A stretch of 64,000 nucleotides of DNA from assembly GCA_028285085.1 (NCBI GenBank), contig JANQQI010000087.1, forward strand, positions 186,001-250,000. The letters run 5' to 3'. The number at the start of each line of letters is the position of its first letter. The first letter of the stretch is position 1. The notes beneath the pieces are model-generated. The model was not told the origin of the DNA and made no database searches. It saw only the letters and a program-made list of their open reading frames with translations. This document shows, piece by piece, positions 52,956 to 61,777 of the stretch. Both the position numbers and the translations under genes were made by a program. The stretch comes from Saprospiraceae bacterium (GTDB lineage Bacteria; Bacteroidota; Bacteroidia; Chitinophagales; Saprospiraceae).

Positions 52956-53636
52956 TTGACCTCAAACCAAGAAATTCGCACCTACTACGATGAATTGGCC
53001 GAGCGTTATGACGATAACCGCTTTGGAAATACCTATGGCCGTTATTTACACGAGCAAGAAAAGCAAATTTTGCGGCGCTGGTTGAAGGATATTCCGGTCA
53101 AAGATTGTGTTGAATTGGGTTGTGGCACCGGGCGATTACTAGATTTTGCGGGTACCGGAGTCGATTTTAGCCCCAAGATGCTTAAACAAGCGGCCGTAAA
53201 ATATCCTAAGCACCAGCTACAAGTGGCAGATATTACAGATTTGCCGTTCTCTAATCATTCTTTTAAAGCCGCTTTTGCGGTACACGTATTAATGCATCTC
53301 GATATTGAGGTCATCCGACAAGTGCTGCGCCAAGCCTATCGAATTATACGCCCTGGAGGTTATTTTATTTTTGATGTGCCAAATCTATGGCGCCGTCGCT
53401 TTATCAATTATAGTAAAGGAGGCTGGCACGGCAACACAGCCTTGAGTCAAAATGAACTCGGTATTATTTGCGGCAATGATTGGAGAATTGTCCATACGGC
53501 AGGTGTTTTACTGTTTCCTATTCATCAATTGCCCAATGCGGTGCGGCGGCCCCTACGGCCTTTGGATAGTTGGCTTTGCCGCACCCCGCTCAAGCGCTTT
53601 GCTTCCTACCATTTTTATGCTTTGCAACGCCAATGA
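52956..53636 (+). CDS. Class I SAM-dependent methyltransferase
   Basis: 226 residues. Motif I is VELGCGTGRLLDFAG, then GVDFSPKMLKQA, QVADITDLPF (acidic loop and post-II) and IIRPGGYFIFDVPN (motif III). A Methyltransf_11-type fold; substrate unknown. The only usable start is TTG at 52956, giving MTSNQEIRTYYDELAERYDD, the standard beginning of this family. The stop overlaps the next start as ATGA, so it is coupled to the VanW gene. Confidence 0.87.
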   Translation: MTSNQEIRTYYDELAERYDDNRFGNTYGRYLHEQEKQILRRWLKDIPVKDCVELGCGTGRLLDFAGTGVDFSPKMLKQAAVKYPKHQLQVADITDLPFSNHSFKAAFAVHVLMHLDIEVIRQVLRQAYRIIRPGGYFIFDVPNLWRRRFINYSKGGWHGNTALSQNELGIICGNDWRIVHTAGVLLFPIHQLPNAVRRPLRPLDSWLCRTPLKRFASYHFYALQRQ

Positions 53637-54400
53637 TCCGTCAAATTAAAAGTTGGCTGCCTCCTGGGCTCAAGCTTTGGCTACGCCAAAGTCAGCGTCA
53701 ATGGCGGGATTACCGTAGTGGGTTGCATCATGACTTCGTGAATCGACAAGCGCCTCATTCTGTCCACCCCGAGCACATTCGGCTAGCTCAACCCATTCGG
53801 TCTAATCCGTGGTCAGCTAATAAAGTTGAGAATTTACGCATTGCCATCGCCCCCATTAATGGTCGCCTCATCGCGCCTGGGCAAGTTTTCGCATTTTGGC
53901 AACTCGTGCCGCCACCAACTACACGCAATGGCTATCAAGCGGGCAGAAATTTGGTAGGCAATCAACTTGGGCAAGCCATAGGTGGTGGCTTATGTCAACT
54001 CAGTGGGATTCTATATCACTTGGCATTACTTGGAGGGTTAGATATTTTGGAGCGGCATCCACACAGTCAGGATATTTATACCGAGGCCACGAGATATACG
54101 CCCTTGGGGTGTGACGCAGCGGTTGTTTTTGGTTATAAAGATTTACGTTTTCGCAACCCTCATCCCTACCCCATTAGTTTTCGCTTTGAACTGAGTGATA
54201 CGGAACTGGTTGCCATGCTTTGTGCGCCGGAGCCACTTGAAGCGCGTCAATTGCGGTTCAAATCCCGGATGGAAAACGCGAAACAAATTATTGGTCAAGT
54301 ATTTTACCAGTTGAGTGATGGTAGCTTACAACGTATCAGCGAAGATGCCTACAAAAAATGGCAAGCTAAACCTGATTCTCCTCCACATCGCGGTAATTAA
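53633..54400 (+). CDS. VanW family protein
   Basis: 255 residues from ATG 53633, which overlaps the methyltransferase stop (ATGA). A longer frame from 53570 lies inside the upstream gene and is rejected. The VanW domain is clear: LIAPGQVFAFW, NGYQAGRNLVGNQLGQAIGGGLCQLS, then ERHPHSQDIY and PLGCDAAVVFGYKDLRFRN. VanW occurs in some vancomycin-resistance clusters, but its activity is unknown, and here it is not near van genes. No signal peptide or YkuD domain is seen. Confidence 0.87.
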   Translation: MIRQIKSWLPPGLKLWLRQSQRQWRDYRSGLHHDFVNRQAPHSVHPEHIRLAQPIRSNPWSANKVENLRIAIAPINGRLIAPGQVFAFWQLVPPPTTRNGYQAGRNLVGNQLGQAIGGGLCQLSGILYHLALLGGLDILERHPHSQDIYTEATRYTPLGCDAAVVFGYKDLRFRNPHPYPISFRFELSDTELVAMLCAPEPLEARQLRFKSRMENAKQIIGQVFYQLSDGSLQRISEDAYKKWQAKPDSPPHRGN

Positions 54401-54416
54401 TTAACCCACGAACGGA

Positions 54417-54890
54417 TCATTTCGTCTGATACCCCTGAATTAACCAAAAGATGCTGTAAAAATGGTGCTGCTCATGTAGCAGAAAAAACGTGGACCAAGT
54501 TGGGATATCCAGGGCACCTAGTTTAGGGTGATAACCGATGCGTGCTAACTGGGTTGCATCAAGGGAAAAAATCAAGTCCGAAACTTCGCGACGCTTATCT
54601 TTACTTTCTTGGATGATAGTTGGCACATCCAGAGCTAGCCACCGGCTAAAGCCTTTATCCAAATCCGCTACATAGCGCGCGAAACGCGGAGCGGATTGTT
54701 GTAAAATCTGCTCTATACGCTCCACAAATATCTCATGGTAGCGACCAAGATGCGCCAGATGCTCTGAAACGGACCACTTCTTAGGTAGATGCCTTTGTTC
54801 TAAAAAGGCAGGAGATACCGTCTTCAATAAATCGTCGACCTGATCATATTGATCAGATAACCGATTGCGAATGGACAGGGTTAAATCCAT
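54417..54890 (-). CDS. DinB family protein
   Basis: 157 residues, four-helix bundle. Metal-binding histidine pattern as in DinB/YfiT: one in KWSVSEHLAHLGRYH, others in FLLHEQHHFYSIFWL. DinB relatives include bacillithiol- or glutathione-dependent S-transferases; a specific role is not evident. Single gene converging on VanW. Confidence 0.84.
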   Translation of the reverse strand: MDLTLSIRNRLSDQYDQVDDLLKTVSPAFLEQRHLPKKWSVSEHLAHLGRYHEIFVERIEQILQQSAPRFARYVADLDKGFSRWLALDVPTIIQESKDKRREVSDLIFSLDATQLARIGYHPKLGALDIPTWSTFFLLHEQHHFYSIFWLIQGYQTK

Positions 54891-55004
54891 TTTCTCGCTG
54901 CTTATTATTTTAAATAAATATCTGCTGTGATTGATAAGGGAAGCAACTGACGGAAAATCTCCGATCCTACAACATAAATTAAATTAGACTAATCGTCTCA
55001 AAAG

Positions 55005-55994
55005 CTAGTCTTGCAGAACCCAAGCATTACTATCGAAAGCATCCCGGAGCAAATGTAACTTTTCGGAGATTTCCTTGTCGTCCTGGTAGGCGAATTGAAT
55101 ACCGACTCTGGTTAAGCGACCTTTTTTATCCTGGTATACCGAAAACCCAAGATCAACAATATCTCGCACCCGTTGCTCCACTCCCGCTTTCTTACTAAAA
55201 GCGCCTACAATGATAACGCATTCACGAGCATCAGGAGCCACGGTTGGGCTTTCTGTATCTAAGAGTGGCGTTTCTTCGGTAGCGGGGCTACCATTAATAA
55301 TGCCGCCTCCAATGGACAATTCGCTTTGCTGACTTTGTGAAGGCTTTTGATTGACGATACGATCTTCCATCACCACGGGAAGAGTCTGAGTGGGGTCAAC
55401 ACTGGCGCGTTGGCTCTGCTGTCGGTAGATTCCAATCGCTGCACTCACAATGACCAATCCAATCAGAAAAGGCATCGCCTGGCGGGCAAGCTGAGCAAAG
55501 CGACGGCCTAGCTGCGTATTTTGCTTAGCGGGGCGGGGAGCGGCGGCATTATCAAAACTCGGTTCGCGCACCCGCAAAATGGGATAATACTGCAAGCTAG
55601 GTAAGCCGTATACAGAAGTGCTAAAGTTGGTCGTATCCTGTAAAAATCGCAGCTGATTCTCGTAGTTTTTGTACAAACGACCAACATTGGGAAAAACCAC
55701 AATTTCGCGCTGATCCAGACGCTGGCGCGTTTCTTCTACAAAATCGGTCAACGCATCCTGAGCTTCCATTAAGCTGATTTGATACACTTCACGAAGTTCG
55801 TCCAAAAGAACGCCATCATTGATCACCAAGTTCTCGTTGAAAGATAATTTCTTCGAAGGTGGATGAATTAGGCCTTGTACGTGATCGATTCCTGCAGGGC
55901 GATAAGCAGCAATAATCCCCCCTAGACCGGGAATAACGACAGAGTCGTAGCGGTAGAGCAAATTTTCGATATGACGGGCTACGTCAATGGCCAT
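55005..55994 (-). CDS. HU-CCDC81-like and SPOR domain membrane protein
   Basis: 329 residues. The N-terminal 130 residues hold two small domains of the prokaryotic CCDC81/HU-related kind (DVARHIENLLYRYDSVVIPGLGG and EIVVFPNVGRLYKNYENQLRF regions). A membrane helix follows at about 172-190 (MPFLIGLVIVSAAIGIY), then a Ser/Gln/Pro-rich periplasmic linker and a C-terminal SPOR domain (about 255-329, CVIIVGAFSKKAGVEQRV). SPOR binds peptidoglycan stripped of peptides at division sites, so this may link a cytoplasmic HU-like part, possibly DNA-related, to the septum (inference). This architecture is common in Bacteroidota. Confidence 0.85.
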   Translation of the reverse strand: MAIDVARHIENLLYRYDSVVIPGLGGIIAAYRPAGIDHVQGLIHPPSKKLSFNENLVINDGVLLDELREVYQISLMEAQDALTDFVEETRQRLDQREIVVFPNVGRLYKNYENQLRFLQDTTNFSTSVYGLPSLQYYPILRVREPSFDNAAAPRPAKQNTQLGRRFAQLARQAMPFLIGLVIVSAAIGIYRQQSQRASVDPTQTLPVVMEDRIVNQKPSQSQQSELSIGGGIINGSPATEETPLLDTESPTVAPDARECVIIVGAFSKKAGVEQRVRDIVDLGFSVYQDKKGRLTRVGIQFAYQDDKEISEKLHLLRDAFDSNAWVLQD

Positions 55995-56249
55995 GCAGTG
56001 CTGCTTTTTGTTTGGCTTAAAATTAGGTCTTTTTTGTCAAAAGAAAAAGTAATTCCTTCAAATTACTGATCCACAATGATATACACTTTCAATAATTTCT
56101 TCAAGCAAAATTTACACCAAATGGCCCTAGACTCCCAAGAGCTTGCCCGGTAAAGACATGATTACGTTGTCGTCACCATGCAGAATGGTATTTTCAACCC
56201 ATAATTTGTTACCGAACAAGCTCTAAATCCTTAGGAGTCAATAGTATGA

Positions 56250-56702
56250 TTAGCAACATCCACCTCCTTCTGCCACTCCGGCTAATTGAAGTCGGGGTTT
56301 ACAAACTGCAGCGGGAGCGTATAGCTTGAGCACTAACTGCCCATTAGCATGCTCAAAGCTGTCGACCGCGAAACGAGCCGTAGGAATTTGATCATTGCCG
56401 TACTCAAAGTACAATTCTTGTTCACGATCCAAAGGTTGTTTACTTTGCACGACCTCAAAGATCTTAAATGCCTTATCAGTCGTTAGGAGTTGAGCACGTG
56501 ATTCTCCCGGATTCACCAGGATCTGAGCCATAGTATACGCTCCGGAGTGTTCATTACCCCCACAATCCACCGAGGTAAACTGCATTTTTAGAACTTCGGT
56601 GATATGATAAGGCAAAGGGACACTCTCGGTAGGTGAATAAGCTAAATGGAGCTCTGCTCTGGGATACTGCTGTAGTAAATCTAAGAATTGACCAACTGTC
56701 AT
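56250..56702 (-). CDS. DUF6428 family protein of an ars-like operon
   Basis: 150 residues from ATG 56702 (MTVGQFLDLLQQYPRAELHL). The longer frame from 56825 runs over the palindromic operator and into arsR and is rejected. The family is usually found next to arsR in Bacteroidota arsenic operons. Visible: SVDCGGNEHSGAYTMAQILVN and a glycine-rich end GGGCC with two terminal cysteines, able to bind a soft metal or arsenite (inference). In common operons arsC and an ACR3 pump follow; here no such gene follows. Confidence 0.82.
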   Translation of the reverse strand: MTVGQFLDLLQQYPRAELHLAYSPTESVPLPYHITEVLKMQFTSVDCGGNEHSGAYTMAQILVNPGESRAQLLTTDKAFKIFEVVQSKQPLDREQELYFEYGNDQIPTARFAVDSFEHANGQLVLKLYAPAAVCKPRLQLAGVAEGGGCC

Positions 56703-56733
56703 GATTTGATAGTTTAAAAGGTTTATAAAATAC

Positions 56734-56749
56734 ATCGTAATATTACGAT
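56734..56749. promoter_or_regulatory. ArsR operator 2, perfect palindrome
   Basis: ATCGTAATATTACGAT is a perfect 16-base palindrome between arsR and the DUF6428 gene, 31 bases before the DUF6428 ATG. It matches the copy in front of arsR at 15 of 16 bases. Confidence 0.85.
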
Positions 56750-56778
56750 AATAGAATGCAAAAAAATAGCACCTCGCG

Positions 56779-57099
56779 CTAACAACAATTTTTAGGATCA
56801 ATAAAGAACTTTTCCAGCATCTCACCTGTCTCCTGCCAAACTACCGGGTCAATACAATAACAAATACTGGCGCCACTGATATTGCCTTGAATAATTCCAG
56901 CATTTTTTAAAGCCTTCAAATGCTGAGAAACGGTTGCTTGAGATAAGGGCAATACATCCACCAAATCTCCACAGATGCAAGTCTGACGGCGCAGCAATTC
57001 TTGCAAAATAGCGATGCGCGCCGGATGTCCAATCGCCCTGGCCAATTCGGCTAAACGATTTTGTGCTGTGGTGAATAATTCATGTTTTGTTATTCCCAT
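56779..57099 (-). CDS. arsR: ArsR/SmtB family metalloregulator
   Basis: 106 residues, winged helix. DNA-recognition helix LSQATVSQHLKALKNAGII. The metal/arsenic site is in QTCICGDLVDVL (C41, C43), the position of the ELCVCDL motif of arsenic-sensing ArsR, and the protein ends in Cys-Cys (105-106). It should repress until arsenite or antimonite binds. Operator copies lie right before its own ATG and before the downstream gene. Confidence 0.9.
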   Translation of the reverse strand: MGITKHELFTTAQNRLAELARAIGHPARIAILQELLRRQTCICGDLVDVLPLSQATVSQHLKALKNAGIIQGNISGASICYCIDPVVWQETGEMLEKFFIDPKNCC

Positions 57100-57115
57100 A
57101 TCGCAATATTACGAT
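57100..57115. promoter_or_regulatory. ArsR operator 1, near-perfect palindrome
   Basis: ATCGCAATATTACGAT touches the arsR start codon. One mismatch between half-sites. A repressor here would block initiation of arsR itself. Confidence 0.82.
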
Positions 57116-57244
57116 AAAACAATCAAAAGAGCAAGTCTAAACGTCATTCAACCTAAAAGAACAGCCACTTACCTTCTCCTGAAGCAAGTGACTGAATGAT
57201 TATAATAACCAACTAACGTTAAATTGAAAAACCTTATTCCATTA

Positions 57245-58594
57245 TCAAACCGCCTGACTAAAAATCGGCGTCGTCGGCTTCCGATGCCACAAACGCGCAT
57301 CAAAGGCCTGGCAGATATTACGAATAAAAGGCGCTCCCAGACCGGTCACCTCTACGGTTCTTTCACGGATTTCCACTAACCCATCGGCAGCCAAAGGACG
57401 CAAGCGATCCAAACTAGCCTGCAATACCGGATTAGAAATTTCCCAAGTCATCCGACCACGGCACATCAAATCCAATATATGCTGTCGAATCACTAAATCT
57501 TCGGAGGTGAGCAAATGTCCTCGGGTCAATGGCAATTCATTTTGCTGCAAGCGGGCGAGGTAATCTTCGATTCGTTTTTCATTTTGTGAAAAACACGTCC
57601 AGCTATCACTAATCGCAGATGCCCCCAAACCGATTTGAAGCTGAGTATGAAAAGGCGTGTAGCCCATAAAATTACGGTGCAATTGTCCTGCCTCTCGGGC
57701 TTGGTACAACGCATCGGTAGGTAGTGCAAAATGATCCATACCGATTTCACCGTAACCATTATCTTCTAAAAGTTCGAGCCCGAGTTCATAAAGGGCACGC
57801 TTGGCATCGCCCGTCGGTAAATCAGCTTCGCTGTAGGCACGCTGCCCGGGCTTAATCCAAGGCACGTGAGCGTAGCTGTAAAAGGCCAGACGATCCGGGC
57901 GTAATTGTGCCACCTGCCGCATATTTTCGCGGATGTGCGCCTGAGTTTGCTGCGGCAAGCCAAAGACGAGATCGTAATTAATGGAGTTGTAGCCCAAAGC
58001 TCTTGCTTGTTCCGTCACGCGCACCACATCCTCGTAGGGTTGGTGCCGGTTGATCATCGCTAAAATAGTTGGGGAGAAATCTTGCACGCCAATGCTGACT
58101 CGTCGAAACCCAAAGCTACGCAAAACTTCAAGATGCGCTTTACGTGTACTGGCCGGATGGACTTCAAAGCCAAATGCCACTTCGGATGGAATGTCTACGC
58201 GATCATTGTGTAACAACCCTTCCATCAAGTTACCTAGATGTTCTGGTTGGAAAAAAGTAGGTGTTCCACCGCCCAAGTGGACTTCGCGAATGGTCGGCCG
58301 CCCTGGCAACAAATCTAAATACAGCTCCCACTCTTTCAGCAACGCCTGAATGTAAGGCTGCTCCACCTGATGGTTTTTGGTAATCCGCTTATGACATCCA
58401 CAAAAAGTACACATCCGCTCACAATAAGGTAAGTGGATATACAAACTAATCGCCGGATCAACTTTAAAAGCCTCCCGGACATGTGTCGACCAATCTTGTG
58501 GTGGTAAAACATCCTGCTCCCAGTAAGGCACCGTCGGATAACTCGTATAACGCGGTACAGGAACATTATACTTTTTAATCAAAGTCTTCTTCAT
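57245..58594 (-). CDS. hemN: Oxygen-independent coproporphyrinogen III oxidase HemN
   Basis: 449 residues, radical SAM. The cluster motif is C58-x3-C62-x2-C65-G-C67 in YIHLPYCERMCTFCGCHK, matching true HemN, including the fourth Cys. LGGGTPTFF is the SAM-binding GGE-type motif. Also present are YDLVFGLPQQT and the C-terminal HemN domain (about 365-430). It decarboxylates coproporphyrinogen III without oxygen in haem synthesis. Its ATG is 4 bases after the stop of the DUF2892 gene. Divergent cbb3 oxidase genes fit a low-oxygen regulon. Confidence 0.94.
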   Translation of the reverse strand: MKKTLIKKYNVPVPRYTSYPTVPYWEQDVLPPQDWSTHVREAFKVDPAISLYIHLPYCERMCTFCGCHKRITKNHQVEQPYIQALLKEWELYLDLLPGRPTIREVHLGGGTPTFFQPEHLGNLMEGLLHNDRVDIPSEVAFGFEVHPASTRKAHLEVLRSFGFRRVSIGVQDFSPTILAMINRHQPYEDVVRVTEQARALGYNSINYDLVFGLPQQTQAHIRENMRQVAQLRPDRLAFYSYAHVPWIKPGQRAYSEADLPTGDAKRALYELGLELLEDNGYGEIGMDHFALPTDALYQAREAGQLHRNFMGYTPFHTQLQIGLGASAISDSWTCFSQNEKRIEDYLARLQQNELPLTRGHLLTSEDLVIRQHILDLMCRGRMTWEISNPVLQASLDRLRPLAADGLVEIRERTVEVTGLGAPFIRNICQAFDARLWHRKPTTPIFSQAV

Positions 58595-58598
58595 AGGA

Positions 58599-58829
58599 TT
58601 AGTGGGTTGGCGTATTGGAGGTTTCGGCTTTTTGACGCGTCGAAATACCTAAAAGGTGGTACAATGGACTATAACCAAAAATAATAGTTACCATAATATA
58701 AATACTCACCCAGTAGAAAAATTGGTGGAGTCCGGGCGGTAAATCAAAGCCAGCCAGGGTAGCGCCGAGTAAGCCATCGAAAATCACGAAGCGTACTAAT
58801 CGATCTTCTATACTTAAATTCTTTTTCAT
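58599..58829 (-). CDS. DUF2892 (YgaP-type) small membrane protein
   Basis: 76 residues from ATG 58829 (MKKNLSIEDRLVRFVIF). The frame continues 22 codons upstream without support. NLSIEDRLVRF and a paired membrane hairpin (about 14-30 and 38-56, YIMVTIIFGYSPLYHLLGI) fit the DUF2892 family, often fused to rhodanese domains or found near haem and respiration genes. Function unknown; operon with hemN. Confidence 0.8.
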   Translation of the reverse strand: MKKNLSIEDRLVRFVIFDGLLGATLAGFDLPPGLHQFFYWVSIYIMVTIIFGYSPLYHLLGISTRQKAETSNTPTH

Positions 58830-58963
58830 CAGGTAATAAGGTTGATTTGCCGCAAGTTCCTCAATGTTGCTTGTCAAAAAGGTGATGAAAATCATTTAGG
58901 GCGAGAATTTTCGTCACTGCTTAAGGATGGTAGCGCAGCTAATTTGCTGTCAAATTCAACTTG

Positions 58964-61390
58964 ATGAAATCCTTAAGCCCCATTTTAAAAACAACTCCAA
59001 AGACCAGCTGCTTCCATTGTGGAGAGGACTGCGAAGCGGATCATATCCGTTTTGAGGGTCACGATTTCTGCTGCGAAGGATGCAAGATGGTTTATCAGAT
59101 ATTACGGCACCACGACTTGGGTAAATACTATCAACTCAATCAAGCGGCAGGTGCTACCCAAAAGGCAGGGCAAAAAACGACTTATACCTATCTCGATGAT
59201 TCAACGATTCGCGACCAATTGCTTCAGTTTACAGATGGTAAAACCAGCAAGGTTGAATTTCGTTTACCGCAAATACATTGCAGTTCCTGCTTATGGTTGT
59301 TAGAGCATTTGTATAAAATTCATCCGGGGGTGCAACGCAGCACCGTCAACTTCCTGCAAAAGAAAGCGACCATCTTATATTCCGAAGAGCAAATCTCACT
59401 TCGCCAGCTCGGTGAATTGTTAGCCTCCATCGGTTATCCGCCCGAGATCAATTTTGAAGACCTCTCTACTACCTCTAAGCCTAAACCTAATCGCCGAATT
59501 TATTACCAAATGGGGCTTGCTGGCTTTGCCTTTGGCAATATCATGCTACTGAGTTTTCCCGAATATTTGGGGCTGAGCAGTGAAACCGAAATCGCTTTCG
59601 CGCGCTTCTTTGGCTATTTGAATATCATCTTATCGCTTCCAGTGGTCTTTTATAGTGGCCAGGATTATTTGAAATCGGCTTGGTTTGGTCTGCGTCAAGG
59701 GTATTTAAACATGGATGTCCCGATCAGTTTGGGGATTCTGGCCTTATTCAGTCGAAGCCTTTTCGAAATCCTGACGCATACTGGTGCCGGCTACCTTGAT
59801 TCGCTCACGGGACTTGTTTTCTTCTTACTAGTCGGAAAGTGGTTTCAACAAAAAACATTTCATCAATTATCCTTCGAGCGAGATTATCGTTCCTATTTTC
59901 CCATCGCCGTCAATATCCGCGAAGCGGATGGCAAGGAGCAAGCCATCCCCTTAGACCAACTCCAAACCGGCGATACCCTAGTTGTTCGGTCTAATGAAAT
60001 CATTCCCGCCGATGCCGAAATCATCAAAGGTAAGGCGGTTATTGATTATAGTTTTGTGACGGGAGAATCTGTACCGGTACGCCATCCAATTGGCGAAAAA
60101 ATATATGCTGGCGGACGGCAAATCGAAGGCACGATTGAGCTTCGAGTGCTTCGCAAGGTTACGCAAAGTTATCTCACTCAGTTGTGGAATAACGACGCCT
60201 TTCAGAAAAAAAGCGAACAGGGTGCCGCCACTCATCTAGCCGATCGTGTTGGGCGCTATTTCACGGTAATCATTCTTAGTATTGCAACGCTTACCTTGCT
60301 GTACTGGCTGCCGACAGACCTCAACCGAGCCATCAATGCGTTTACCGCCGTATTGATCATTGCCTGCCCTTGTGCCGTCGCCTTATCCATTCCGTTCACC
60401 TTTGGCAACGTTATTCGGTTGCTCGGTCGACAAGGCTTTTATTTGAAGAATATTGGGGTGATTGAAAAATTGAATCGCATCCGACATATTGTTTTTGACA
60501 AAACGGGTACGATCACCGATCCACAAGCACTCCACTTGAGCTGGGAGGGTTCGGCCCTCTCCCCTACTGAAAGGACTTGGCTTAAAACGCTAGTGGATCA
60601 GTCCAATCATCCCCTCAGCCGTCGCATTCGGCAGCAACTAAACGATTCACAAATCACGGCAATAAAACACTTCGAGGAGCACCCCGGTCATGGTATTGAA
60701 GGAGTTATAGCCGGCCACGCCATTCGACTAGGCTCCGCTACCTATATATTAGGTGAAGAGCCGGGCAGTGGTCCTTCGGAGGTCTTGGTCGAAATTGACG
60801 GCAAGTATCGTGGTCGCTTTCAGTTTCGCCATCCTTTCCGCCAAGGATTTCGCGATATGATCCACGGCTGGCGCAGCCAGTACCGTTTTAGCTTAATTTC
60901 TGGTGATCAAGATCATGCACGCGCCGCTTTACAAGATATTTTAGGGCCAGAGGCTACTTTACGCTTCCGCCAAAAGCCACAAGATAAACTCGATTATATC
61001 CAGCAACTAAAGCAGGAGACCAATGGCAATGTGATGATGCTCGGTGACGGCCTGAACGATGCCGGTGCGCTCCAATCCAGTGATCTAGGGATCGTCATTG
61101 CTGAGGATACCAACAACTTCACGCCCGCCTGTGATGCTATTCTGGATGCCAAATCTTTTACTGCATTACCTCGCCTGATGGCCTTCGGCCAGCAAAGTCT
61201 CAAGGTGGTCTACTTTGCTTACGCGATCGCTGCGATTTACAATGTGATTGGGTTGAGCTTCGCAGTACGCGGTGCATTGTCGCCTGTCATTGCGGCCATT
61301 TTAATGCCTTTGAGTTCACTCACCATTGTTCTGTTAAGCCTTGGTTTAAGCAGCTGGCTGGCCTACCGCATGGGTTTACGAAAAAAATGA
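58964..61390 (+). CDS. ccoI: Copper-transporting P-type ATPase for cbb3 oxidase assembly (CcoI/FixI)
   Basis: 808 residues from ATG 58964; a TTG directly before it is in frame. An N-terminal Cys-rich zinc/copper motif (CFHCGEDC, then FCCEGCKMVY) is followed by an HMA domain with HCSSCLWLLE. The membrane part carries the transport motif C468-P-C470 and the cytoplasmic loop has D512 of DKTGT; GDGLNDAGAL is the hinge motif. Together with ccoS and ccoNO downstream this identifies the CcoI subgroup, which exports copper needed for the CuB site of cbb3 oxidase. Confidence 0.94.
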   Translation: MKSLSPILKTTPKTSCFHCGEDCEADHIRFEGHDFCCEGCKMVYQILRHHDLGKYYQLNQAAGATQKAGQKTTYTYLDDSTIRDQLLQFTDGKTSKVEFRLPQIHCSSCLWLLEHLYKIHPGVQRSTVNFLQKKATILYSEEQISLRQLGELLASIGYPPEINFEDLSTTSKPKPNRRIYYQMGLAGFAFGNIMLLSFPEYLGLSSETEIAFARFFGYLNIILSLPVVFYSGQDYLKSAWFGLRQGYLNMDVPISLGILALFSRSLFEILTHTGAGYLDSLTGLVFFLLVGKWFQQKTFHQLSFERDYRSYFPIAVNIREADGKEQAIPLDQLQTGDTLVVRSNEIIPADAEIIKGKAVIDYSFVTGESVPVRHPIGEKIYAGGRQIEGTIELRVLRKVTQSYLTQLWNNDAFQKKSEQGAATHLADRVGRYFTVIILSIATLTLLYWLPTDLNRAINAFTAVLIIACPCAVALSIPFTFGNVIRLLGRQGFYLKNIGVIEKLNRIRHIVFDKTGTITDPQALHLSWEGSALSPTERTWLKTLVDQSNHPLSRRIRQQLNDSQITAIKHFEEHPGHGIEGVIAGHAIRLGSATYILGEEPGSGPSEVLVEIDGKYRGRFQFRHPFRQGFRDMIHGWRSQYRFSLISGDQDHARAALQDILGPEATLRFRQKPQDKLDYIQQLKQETNGNVMMLGDGLNDAGALQSSDLGIVIAEDTNNFTPACDAILDAKSFTALPRLMAFGQQSLKVVYFAYAIAAIYNVIGLSFAVRGALSPVIAAILMPLSSLTIVLLSLGLSSWLAYRMGLRKK

Positions 61391-61482
61391 CAAATATCAT
61401 TAGAGGGGTTGACTTCCCTCATCATAGGAGAACCGTTCCAGAGCTAATTTGCACTCATTATTTAACCACTAATTATTAAAAC

Positions 61483-61638
61483 ATGAAGGTCATTTTCTTT
61501 CTCATCGGTATCAGCCTTCTAGTCGCTTTGGGCTTTCTGGTTGCTTTCTTCTGGGCAGTCCGTACCGGACAGTACGAGGATGAATACACCCCCTCCGTAC
61601 GCATGCTGCTGGATGATGATCTTCCTACAAAAGAATAA
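61483..61638 (+). CDS. ccoS: cbb3 oxidase maturation protein CcoS
   Basis: 51 residues. One membrane helix (about 3-25, IFFLIGISLLVALGFLVAFFWAV) and the conserved exit RTGQYEDEYTPSVRML with the acidic tail, as in CcoS/FixS. It helps insert cofactors into the cbb3 oxidase. It follows ccoI by 92 bases and is followed after 3 bases by another tiny membrane ORF. Confidence 0.9.
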   Translation: MKVIFFLIGISLLVALGFLVAFFWAVRTGQYEDEYTPSVRMLLDDDLPTKE

Positions 61639-61641
61639 GTC

Positions 61642-61746
61642 ATGATTCTATTACAAGGTCTGGTTTACATCCTCTTTTTAGGATTGCTTAGCGGGATGTT
61701 TTATTTGGCCCGCCCACTATTGAAAGCACATACCTCTGAAATTTAA
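61642..61746 (+). CDS. Tiny membrane protein between ccoS and ccoNO
   Basis: 34 residues: one hydrophobic helix (about 2-22, ILLQGLVYILFLGLLSGMF) and a short basic tail (RPLLKAHTSE). ATG begins 3 bases after the ccoS stop and the stop is 31 bases before the ccoNO ATG, the spacing of a real operon gene. No family recognised; possibly an accessory subunit or assembly peptide of the oxidase. Coding status inferred from position and topology. Confidence 0.55.
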   Translation: MILLQGLVYILFLGLLSGMFYLARPLLKAHTSEI

Positions 61747-61777
61747 TATACGTACATAGCAAAACCCTTTTATTACC

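Noticed and set aside
53570-53632. Longer VanW start inside the methyltransferase gene
   Set aside because: The ATG at 53633 makes the standard ATGA overlap and starts a plausible N-terminus; the longer form is frame-shifted methyltransferase sequence.
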